DNA of 13,267 bases from Prevotella sp. UBA6387 (GTDB lineage: Bacteria; Bacteroidota; Bacteroidia; Bacteroidales; Bacteroidaceae), in NCBI GenBank assembly GCA_002437565.1, contig DJQL01000083.1:4768-18034 (forward strand). The letters run 5' to 3'. Position 1 is the first letter of the stretch; each line of letters opens with the position of its first letter. The notes below the pieces were generated by a model, which worked only from the letters and a program-made list of their open reading frames with translations, was not told the origin of the DNA and did no database searches. Shown piece by piece: positions 6,639 to 12,385 of this stretch. The translations under genes were made by a program, and so were the position numbers.

Positions 6639-7343
6639 ATGGATAAGGAAGAAGTGACACGCATTCTTGTCGTTGACGACGAGGAGGATCTTTGTGAGAT
6701 TTTGAAGTTTAACCTTGAGGCTGAAGGCTACGAGGTGGACACCGCCAACTCTGGCGAGGAGGCTTTGGAAAAAGACATCGCAAGCTATCAACTTGTCTTG
6801 CTCGACGTGATGATGGGTGGAATGAGTGGCTTCGCGGTGGCCCGCCGCATGCGCGACAACGAGCAGACAAGGCGCGTGCCAATAATCTTCCTCACGGCAA
6901 AAGGCGCGGAGAGCGACAAGGTGACGGGGTTTAACCTCGGTGCCGACGACTACATTTCCAAGCCGTTCTCCATTCGCGAGGTGTTGCTCCGCATACGTGC
7001 CGTGTTGCGTCGTACCAGTGTTGGGAATGCCGATACCGAGTTGGAAGAACGCCACTCGCTGGAGTTCAAGGGTCTTGTGGTAGACCTCGACCGCAAAATC
7101 GTGACAGTGGACGGAGAGGAGGTTGAGTTCACCAAGACCGAGTTTGGCATTCTATGCACGCTGCTTGAGCATAAGGGTAGGGTCTTCTCGCGTCATGACC
7201 TTATCAGGAAAATATGGCCAATGGACGTAATCGTTTCCGACCGCACGGTGGATGTCAATATCACCCGTCTGCGCAAGAAGCTCGGCCCTTATGCCGACAA
7301 CCTGGTCACGAGGTTAGGTTTTGGCTACTACTTCGACGCGTAG
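6639..7343 (+). CDS. phoB: PhoB-type response regulator (OmpR family)
   Basis: A 234-residue cytoplasmic transcription factor. The receiver domain (about 7-125) has the acidic pair D13-D14, the phosphoacceptor D56 in LLDVMMGGMSGF, the switch residue T86 in IFLTAKG and K108 in YISKPFS. The winged-helix DNA-binding domain (about 138-234) includes the TKTEFGILCTLLEH stretch (165-178) and the recognition helix DRTVDVNITRLRKKLG (201-216), ending in a GFGYYF wing typical of the OmpR family. The ATG at 6639 is chosen over an in-frame TTG at 6627 because the receiver starts only a few residues later. The start VVDDEEDLCEILKFNLEAEGYEVDTA, read in part, differs from the RprY type and fits PhoB. Its promoter carries a Pho box-like array. 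The cognate kinase is probably the one at 1683, which is separated from it by two genes. Confidence 0.87.
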   Translation: MDKEEVTRILVVDDEEDLCEILKFNLEAEGYEVDTANSGEEALEKDIASYQLVLLDVMMGGMSGFAVARRMRDNEQTRRVPIIFLTAKGAESDKVTGFNLGADDYISKPFSIREVLLRIRAVLRRTSVGNADTELEERHSLEFKGLVVDLDRKIVTVDGEEVEFTKTEFGILCTLLEHKGRVFSRHDLIRKIWPMDVIVSDRTVDVNITRLRKKLGPYADNLVTRLGFGYYFDA

Positions 7344-7366
7344 CCTTTTCCTGGCCATGCTTGTTG

Positions 7367-7394
7367 GGGCGAGTAATCACTACCGCCCTTTTTT
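7367..7394 (+). terminator. Rho-independent terminator after the PhoB-like gene
   Basis: GGGCG (7367-7371) pairs with CGCCC (7384-7388), and inner GTA (7373-7375) pairs with TAC (7381-7383) around a short loop with one bulged A. Six T follow (7389-7394). It starts 24 bp after the stop codon. The stop codon of the convergent lipoprotein gene begins at the last T. Confidence 0.75.
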
Positions 7395-7849
7395 CATTTC
7401 TTCAGTTTCAAGTCGTAGTCGTTGGCGCTGGCGGCTTCTTCCAGGTCATCGTTGACCATGCGCATCACGCTGTCGCCCAAGCTGACTAAATACAGTTCTG
7501 AGCCATCCTTGCCAGTGCTCAGCTTCAAGCCTTCCTTGCCGTTTTTAGAGTAAGGTTCCACGGTGCCCTTTTCGTTGAACGAGCTTTTCACTTTCGTGTC
7601 CGACTCCATGTAGTCTTCCTTCATGCAGAAGGCTTTTTTCTGCTTGTCCATGGCGATGCGGTAGCGTATGCCGGCGCAGTCGGCTGCTGGCACGGTACCC
7701 TCGTAAACGAGTGAATCGGTTGCGGTGCTTGTCGTGTCATTGGCAACGGCAGATGAGTCTGCGACAGCACTTGTCGCTTGTTTGCTGTTCTTCCCGCCGC
7801 ATCCCGCCATGACGATGGCGATGGATAATAGCAATAATGTGTGTTTCAT
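7394..7849 (-). CDS. NlpE-like outer-membrane lipoprotein
   Basis: A 151-residue lipoprotein. A hydrophobic signal peptide (3-16) leads to the lipobox VMAGC with lipidated C17. A Ser/Thr/Ala-rich linker spans about 21-48. The rest resembles the N-terminal domain of NlpE: YEGTVPAADCAGIRYRIAMD (49-68) matches the family's characteristic CADC-G-I region, followed by KEDYMES and a short beta-rich end. NlpE in enterobacteria senses copper and lipoprotein-sorting stress at the outer membrane; whether this relative does so is unknown. The first cysteine of the usual CxxC is alanine here (A55), leaving only C58, with another cysteine at 75. It lacks the second (OB-fold) domain of the E. coli protein. 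The ATG at 7849 is supported by the signal peptide and a -7 box 37 bp upstream. Confidence 0.75.
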   Translation of the reverse strand: MKHTLLLLSIAIVMAGCGGKNSKQATSAVADSSAVANDTTSTATDSLVYEGTVPAADCAGIRYRIAMDKQKKAFCMKEDYMESDTKVKSSFNEKGTVEPYSKNGKEGLKLSTGKDGSELYLVSLGDSVMRMVNDDLEEAASANDYDLKLKK

Positions 7850-7876
7850 TTTGCAGTTTGTTTTATGGTTGTTTTA

Positions 7877-8124
7877 TTATCGCTGCAAAGTTATGCTTTT
7901 TCCGTCAAAGCTTACATAGTTTTCTTGTTTTTTGGGAACAGATGTGTTTTTATTGTGTTCAAGGTGCAAGCTGTCGCCCTGCCACTCGTAGGCATATTGT
8001 GTCAGGGTGAGCCATTCGGCTGAAGTCGTCGTGCTTTCAGGAGGATAGACAACAACTGAGGCGCACGACCCCAGATGTCATCTTCGAGGATGTTAACTCC
8101 ATTAGTCTTGAGTCCAGCCTCACT
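7877..8124 (-). pseudogene. Possible decayed coding remnant between the transglutaminase-like and lipoprotein genes
   Basis: The stretch looks protein-like on the minus strand in two successive frames, with no intact gene. One frame from about 8124 to 8002 reads a segment including TNGVNILEDDIWGRAPQLLS. A second frame, open from 8077 to a double stop ending at 7877/7874, reads a segment including SAEWLTLTQYAYEWQGDSLH. Joined by a frameshift around 8030-8040 they would make the C-terminal end of one protein. No start codon or ribosome-binding site is convincing, the upstream part is cut off by the transglutaminase gene, and I do not recognise the family. It could also be chance open frame. The lipoprotein -7 box lies within its 3' end. 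Confidence 0.25.
7886..7893 (-). promoter_or_regulatory. -7 box of the lipoprotein promoter
   Basis: On the minus strand TAACTTTG (7893 down to 7886) is a perfect TAnnTTTG box, 36 bp before the lipoprotein ATG. A TTTG at 7909-7906 is too close (12-bp spacer) to be the normal -33 element. A single TGTAA further upstream is not at the operator spacing. Confidence 0.6.
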
Positions 8125-9328
8125 CCATGTACAACTTCAATGTCGTGGTCTGGTCGCCTACATTCACGTCTTTGGTTTGCTGTACACCCTTGCCGTTCAT
8201 GTATTTTACGGTGTAGGTCTTGTTCTTTTCAACCTTGAACGTGAGCACGTCGTTCATGTCCTGCGTGGCGCCCGTGCTGCGTCCCCCGAAGAGCTGCTTG
8301 CCTGCCGCGAACACGTCGAGGTTGGTTGCCACGCGGTCGCCAGAAGCCTCGGCGTGATCCTTGTCCTTGAACACCATAACCCTCAAGTCCACGTGGCTGC
8401 CGTCGGCTGGAGTGGCCGCAAGCTGTGCCCGGTACAGGCTGGTGTAGCGGTCGGTCACGTTGGCGGCATGCACATAGCGTATGCTCATGTCCCAGACCAA
8501 TGGGAAATAAGAGTCGGCAGGCTTGAAAGACGCTGCGTAGATGGCCTTGTCGACATCCTCCTTTATGGCCTTGCCCGCGTCGGCGAGGAACCACGACTTG
8601 TCCAAGTCTTCCGATGGATAATACTCGGTGAAGTGCCAGTTGCCGTCGACCCAAACCTCGCTCCAGTTGTGGTTGCCACGGTTGTCATACCAGTTTGGCG
8701 TCCCTGCCACGCGCGATGGAATGCCTACGGCGCGAAAGGCATCGGTCAGCAAGATGGAGAGGCCAGAGCATGATGCCATGTGCTGGCGCATAGACTCGTA
8801 GGGAGCCTGGTCGGCCTTCTCGCGCTTCGTGTTATAGTCAACCTGCACCTCGTCGCGGATGTTCTTGTTCACCGAGTCGATGGCCTCGCGCATTGTCTTG
8901 CAATTGGCCACGTATTTCTTGAAACGCTCATAGAAGTCCTTGCGCCAGCTTTCGCGCTCCTCGTTCAGGTTGACGTAAGCCACCACGTCGTTCAGGAAAA
9001 TGTCGTTTGGCACTGTTTTCGCCCATGGAAACTCATTTCTTGTCTTGTAGGCATACTGCACGTGCTCTTTCAGGAAGTCGGCACTCAATGTCTTGGCGTC
9101 TCTTTCCGGCATGTATGAGATTAAGAAGGCCATGCCTTCCCTTTCGTTGGCTGGAACATCCTTCAATGCCTTTTTCAGCTCTTTGGCGTTGTGGCCAGCC
9201 GTGTTCATCGTCTTGTCCAGCAACTCATGATACTTTTTAGGCACTCCGGCGTATTTGCCTCCAGCGAAGGCTGAGATGGACAATCCTAAGGCAAAAAACA
9301 CGAGTACAAGTACACTTTTGATTTTCAT
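8120..9328 (-). CDS. Secreted transglutaminase-like domain protein
   Basis: A 402-residue protein with a signal peptide (1-22, cleavage after AFA) and so expected in the periplasm or outside the cell. The transglutaminase-like core is clear: the nucleophile C187 in MASCSGLSILLTDAFRAVGI, H220 in GNHNWSEVWVDGNWH, and an acid just after it in YYPSEDLDKSW (D241 or D243). The N-terminal 25-160 is helical, and residues about 310-402 form a beta-rich domain ending in KLYME. Such Cys-His-Asp folds act as cysteine proteases, amidases or cross-linking enzymes; the substrate here is unknown. The ATG at 9328 is chosen because it directly starts the signal peptide; an in-frame ATG at 9361 would add residues that spoil it. 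A good -33/-7 promoter lies 74-105 bp upstream, so it is transcribed separately from the trp cluster. Confidence 0.85.
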   Translation of the reverse strand: MKIKSVLVLVFFALGLSISAFAGGKYAGVPKKYHELLDKTMNTAGHNAKELKKALKDVPANEREGMAFLISYMPERDAKTLSADFLKEHVQYAYKTRNEFPWAKTVPNDIFLNDVVAYVNLNEERESWRKDFYERFKKYVANCKTMREAIDSVNKNIRDEVQVDYNTKREKADQAPYESMRQHMASCSGLSILLTDAFRAVGIPSRVAGTPNWYDNRGNHNWSEVWVDGNWHFTEYYPSEDLDKSWFLADAGKAIKEDVDKAIYAASFKPADSYFPLVWDMSIRYVHAANVTDRYTSLYRAQLAATPADGSHVDLRVMVFKDKDHAEASGDRVATNLDVFAAGKQLFGGRSTGATQDMNDVLTFKVEKNKTYTVKYMNGKGVQQTKDVNVGDQTTTLKLYME

Positions 9329-9401
9329 ATTAACAAAAAAATAATGATTATTCTTCCACATTTTAGCCTTTGTCGTTTTGTTTGTCGCGGCTAATCATGT
9401 G

Positions 9402-9433
9402 CGAAGTTAACGCAAAAAAATGGAAGCTGCAAA
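9402..9433 (-). promoter_or_regulatory. Promoter of the transglutaminase-like gene (-33 TTTG, -7 TAACTTCG)
   Basis: On the minus strand TTTG (9433-9430) is followed by a 20-bp spacer and TAACTTCG (9409-9402), one base off TAnnTTTG. Spacing and sequence fit the Bacteroidetes housekeeping promoter. The spacer has a T7 run. It lies between the end of the radical SAM gene and the transglutaminase start. Confidence 0.65.
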
Positions 9434-9444
9434 CATTTCATTGA

Positions 9445-9517
9445 AAAGGCATCGGCTTTACGCTTGAATCGCGTCGCGATTACGCTTGAAAGGCATCGGC
9501 TTTACGCTTGAATCGCG
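9445..9517. repeat. 29-bp direct repeat, two copies 44 bp apart
   Basis: The same 29 bases, beginning AAAGGCATCGGCTTTACGC and ending in GAATCGCG, occur at 9445-9473 and 9489-9517. Each copy ends at a small palindrome: AATCGCG-T-CGCGATT at 9467-9481 in the first, and the long hairpin in the second. The repeat overlaps the 3' end of the radical SAM gene and its stop codon (9458-9460). Confidence 0.9.
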
Positions 9518-10408
9518 ACGCGATTCAAGCGTGAAGCCGACGGCATCCAATTTCATGTTTACCAGTCGGGTGATTTCTTGTGGTTTTGCGCCCCATCTTG
9601 GCGCCACGAGCAGACTTGGCGGAGTCTCACTGACAAAACGCTCTAGCACGATGTCGGGGCGCAGGCGAGGCAAATATTCGGCGAGCAGGTCTACGTATTC
9701 GTCCAACGTAAACAAGCGAAACGGATGCCGCTCATATTCCCTCGCCATCGTGGTGCCCTCGACGATTTGCAGTTGGTGGAGTTTCAGTATGTCGATGGGC
9801 AACGACGATATGATGTCTGCCTGTCGCAGCATTTCCTCTTTGTCTTCCCCTGGCAGGCCAATGATGACGTGGGCGCAGGTGTATATGCCCCTTTTGTGTG
9901 TTTCCTCTATGGCTCGTCGGCAGCAAGCGAAGTCATGGCCGCGGTTGACACGTAGCAAGGTCTCGTCGTTGCAGCTTTCCAGGCCATATTCCATGATGAC
10001 CAAGGCGCGGCGCGACAGTTCACCGATGTAGTCGAGTTTCTCATTGTCCACGCAATCGGGCCGCGTGCCTATGACGATTCCTATCACGTCTTTCACGCTC
10101 AAGGCTTCTTCGTACATGGCTTTCAAATCCGGCAATGGGGCGTAGGTGTTGGAAAACGCCTGGAAGTAGGCCAGGTATCTCGTGTCGGCTTTCTTCCGGT
10201 CGAAAAACCTCTTGCCGTCTTCCAGTTGCCGGGTTATGCTCTTCCGCCTGTCGCAATAAGAGGTGTTGAAGGCATTGTTGTTGCAAAACGTGCAGCCGCC
10301 CGTGGATAGCAGCCCGTCGCGGTTTGGGCACGAGAAGCCCGCGTCCAAGGCGAGTTTCTGCACCCTGCATCCAACCTTTTGCCTAAGCCACGTGCCGAAA
10401 TTGATCAT
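9458..10408 (-). CDS. TIGR01212/YhcC-family radical SAM protein
   Basis: A 316-residue cytoplasmic iron-sulfur enzyme. The cluster-binding cysteines are C27, C39 and C42 in CPNRDG...GGCTFC, the arrangement typical of TIGR01212 (YhcC) proteins rather than the plain CxxxCxxC. Other features of the radical SAM barrel are IGTRPDCVD (113-121), MEYGLES (139-145) and HVIIGLPGE (180-188). YhcC-like proteins have no firmly known reaction. The start codon follows the trpG stop by only 7 bp, so it is probably the last gene of the trp transcript. The last 29 residues, from about 288, are encoded by the repeat described at 9445-9540, include GFTLESRRDSSVKP, and are not expected in the family. The core ends near residue 287. 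Confidence 0.88.
   Translation of the reverse strand: MINFGTWLRQKVGCRVQKLALDAGFSCPNRDGLLSTGGCTFCNNNAFNTSYCDRRKSITRQLEDGKRFFDRKKADTRYLAYFQAFSNTYAPLPDLKAMYEEALSVKDVIGIVIGTRPDCVDNEKLDYIGELSRRALVIMEYGLESCNDETLLRVNRGHDFACCRRAIEETHKRGIYTCAHVIIGLPGEDKEEMLRQADIISSLPIDILKLHQLQIVEGTTMAREYERHPFRLFTLDEYVDLLAEYLPRLRPDIVLERFVSETPPSLLVAPRWGAKPQEITRLVNMKLDAVGFTLESRRDSSVKPMPFKRNRDAIQA
9496..9540. repeat. Long near-perfect palindrome (22-bp arms) at the end of the radical SAM gene
   Basis: Centred on A9518, positions 9496-9517 pair with 9519-9540 with one mismatch (9503 with 9533). The inner arm CGCTTGAATCGCG is perfectly mirrored by CGCGATTCAAGCG. Only a single base separates the arms. It lacks a T-tract, so it is not a classical intrinsic terminator, but could act as a REP-like mRNA-stabilising or transcription-separating element. 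It is within the coding region of the upstream gene. Confidence 0.85.
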
Positions 10409-10415
10409 GGTAGCC

Positions 10416-10979
10416 TTATTCGTTCAACCAGTTACCCACTATCTGGTGACCAAGTGGCGTGAGCACGCTCTCTGGGTGAAACTGGATTCCATGTATTGGG
10501 TAGTCCTTATGGCGCAAGGCCATGATGTTGCCGTCGGGACTTGTGGCTGTCACCTCCAGGCAATCGGGGAGCCCTTCCTTGCTCACCACCCAACTGTGGT
10601 ATCGCCCAACCTCGAAATGTGTGGGTATGCCTTTGAAGATTGGGTCGTTGGAGAAGTGCTCACAGTCGGTCGCCACACCGTGGTAAACCTCTGACAGGTT
10701 TTCCAATTTGGCCCCAAACACCTCGCCGATGGCCTGATGGCCAAGGCATACGCCGAGCATGGGTTTCCGCCCGGCATATGCGCGTATCACGTCGAGCAGT
10801 AGTCCGGCTTCCGACGGTATACCTGGGCCAGGAGAGAGCACTATCTTATCGTATGGCTCCAGTGCTGGCAACTCAAACTGGTCGTTGCGCACCACGTCGA
10901 CCTTGGCACCTAATTCCTTTAAGAGGTGGGCAAGGTTGAACGTGAAAGAGTCGTAGTTGTCTATTATAACTGTTTTCAT
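10416..10979 (-). CDS. trpG: Anthranilate synthase component II (glutamine amidotransferase)
   Basis: A 187-residue class I glutamine amidotransferase that supplies ammonia to TrpE for making anthranilate, the first committed step of tryptophan synthesis. IDNYDSFTFNL (6-16) and SPGPGIPSEAG (49-59) are the usual TrpG/PabA motifs. The catalytic triad is C78 in GVCLGHQAIGE, H168 and E170 in IQFHPES. Length is normal and there is no fusion to TrpD. The ATG overlaps the trpE stop as ATGA (10976-10979), which favours coupled translation. PabA for folate synthesis is nearly indistinguishable by motif and some bacteria share one protein; the trpB-trpE context favours TrpG. Confidence 0.93.
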   Translation of the reverse strand: MKTVIIDNYDSFTFNLAHLLKELGAKVDVVRNDQFELPALEPYDKIVLSPGPGIPSEAGLLLDVIRAYAGRKPMLGVCLGHQAIGEVFGAKLENLSEVYHGVATDCEHFSNDPIFKGIPTHFEVGRYHSWVVSKEGLPDCLEVTATSPDGNIMALRHKDYPIHGIQFHPESVLTPLGHQIVGNWLNE

Positions 10980-12385
10980 AGTCTTTCTGCTTCCTTTATG
11001 GCTTTCACTAATGCTCCGAGCTTGTTGTTGCTTTCTTGCAGTTCATACTCGTCGTTGCTTTTTGCCGTAACCCCGGAACCGGCCTGAAACCACAACTCGC
11101 CGTTCCTGCTTATGAATGTGCGTATCACGATGGCTTGGTTCAGGTCTCCGTTGAGGCTTATAGAGCCAATGCAACCTCCATAGGCTCCGCGGTTGTGTGG
11201 CTCCATCTCGTTGATGAGTTGCAGTGCCCTAACCTTGGGCGCGCCGCTCAGCGTGCCGGCAGGGAAGGTGTCGATAAACTCCAATATGTGGTTGGCGCCA
11301 TCGTTTAGTTCGCCGCTGACGCGGCTCACCAGGTGGATCACGTGGCTGTAGTATTGCATGTCCTTGTAGAAGTCCACCTTCACGTCGTGGCAGTTGCGGC
11401 TGAGGTCGTTGCGCGCCAAGTCCACGAGCATCACGTGCTCGGCGTTCTCCTTGGGGTCGTTGCGCAGGAACTCGGCGTTCTTGCGGTCTTGCTCGGTGTT
11501 GCCAGTGCGCCTCGTGGTGCCGGCAATGGGGTCTATGAACGCCTTGTTGCCCACTATGCGGTTGTGGGTCTCTGGCGAAGAGCCGAAGATGCGATAGCCA
11601 CCGAAGTCGAAGTAGAACAGGTAGGGACTGGGATTGATGGAGCGCAACACGCGGTAGAGCTTGAAGTCGTCGCCCTCATATTTCTGTATGAACCGTCGGC
11701 TTATCACTATTTGGAACACGTCGCCTCTCAGACAATGGCGCACGCAGCGACGTATGTTGGCCTTGTGCTCCTCGTCGGTCAGCGTCGACGTGGCGTTGCC
11801 CACGGCATGGAACCCGTAGGGCTTCACGTTTGGCTTGTTGGCGGAGGTCAACAGGTCTTGTAGCTCCCCTGTCGTGCCGAGTGTCATGAAATCGATCATG
11901 TTGTTGAAATGGTCGAACACGATGATGTCCTTGAAAAGGATGTAGAGTATGTCGGGCGCGTCGTTGCGTTCCATGGTCGTGTCCTTCACAGGTATGTTCT
12001 CGAAATAGCGCACGGCGTTGGCCGACGTGAAGCCGAAAATGCCGTAGTATTGGCTGCCTTCGCCTTCCACGTGGAAGCTGCCCAAAAACTCGTTCATGGC
12101 CTTGGCTACGGTCAGCTTTGGCTTGTCGCTGTTCTCTGTGGGTATATCTCTCTTCACTTGGCTGCCGTCGGGGAAAGTCATCGTCAATGCCCCGTGCGCC
12201 ACTCTTATGCTCGCCATGGGGTTTATGCCGATGAAGCTCTTGGCGTTTTCGCTTCCGTGATAGTCGGAACTTTCCATGAGCATCGACTGCGGATAGAGGT
12301 CGCGCAGGCGCATGTAGAGGCTCACGGGCGTGTAGAGATCGCCGAGCAGCCTTTTCGTTGTAGTGTGATAATTAAAACTTGCCAT
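10976..12385 (-). CDS. trpE: Anthranilate synthase component I
   Basis: A 469-residue enzyme that converts chorismate plus ammonia (from TrpG) into anthranilate. The N-terminal LMESSDYHG (36-44) corresponds to the tryptophan-feedback LLES motif, so end-product inhibition is likely retained. The chorismate-binding domain has GDVFQIVISRRF (221-232), NPSPYLFYF (251-259), GSSPE (268-272), PIAGTTRR (286-293), EHVMLVDLARND (316-327), AGTLSGAPKVRAL (376-388) and YGGCIGSIS (402-410), closing with QAGSGVTAKSN (434-444). Its ATG is inside the last codons of trpB (14-bp overlap), with AGGAG just upstream. It overlaps trpG by 4 bp. The LLES-type motif and operon partners separate it from PabB. Confidence 0.96.
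   Translation of the reverse strand: MASFNYHTTTKRLLGDLYTPVSLYMRLRDLYPQSMLMESSDYHGSENAKSFIGINPMASIRVAHGALTMTFPDGSQVKRDIPTENSDKPKLTVAKAMNEFLGSFHVEGEGSQYYGIFGFTSANAVRYFENIPVKDTTMERNDAPDILYILFKDIIVFDHFNNMIDFMTLGTTGELQDLLTSANKPNVKPYGFHAVGNATSTLTDEEHKANIRRCVRHCLRGDVFQIVISRRFIQKYEGDDFKLYRVLRSINPSPYLFYFDFGGYRIFGSSPETHNRIVGNKAFIDPIAGTTRRTGNTEQDRKNAEFLRNDPKENAEHVMLVDLARNDLSRNCHDVKVDFYKDMQYYSHVIHLVSRVSGELNDGANHILEFIDTFPAGTLSGAPKVRALQLINEMEPHNRGAYGGCIGSISLNGDLNQAIVIRTFISRNGELWFQAGSGVTAKSNDEYELQESNNKLGALVKAIKEAERL

Noticed and set aside
6601..6657. Small upstream frame of 18 codons starting at ATG 6601 and overlapping the regulator start
   Set aside because: It starts within the short leader and is out of frame with the regulator, but has no ribosome-binding site or coding signature; probably chance.
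7886..7918. Possible TGTAA operator before the lipoprotein gene
   Set aside because: One TGTAA on the minus strand, 23 bp before the -7 box, with no further 11-bp repeats.
8120..9118. Long plus-strand frames opposite the transglutaminase-like gene
   Set aside because: They mirror the minus-strand codons, while the minus-strand protein has a signal peptide and catalytic Cys-His motifs.
9445..9540. CRISPR array
   Set aside because: Only two direct copies, with a 15-bp gap rather than regular spacers, and the gap is related to the repeat's own hairpin; no cas genes.
9486..10031. Plus-strand 181-codon frame opposite the radical SAM gene
   Set aside because: Its first part is the palindromic repeat and the rest is the reverse of conserved radical SAM codons; no independent coding support.
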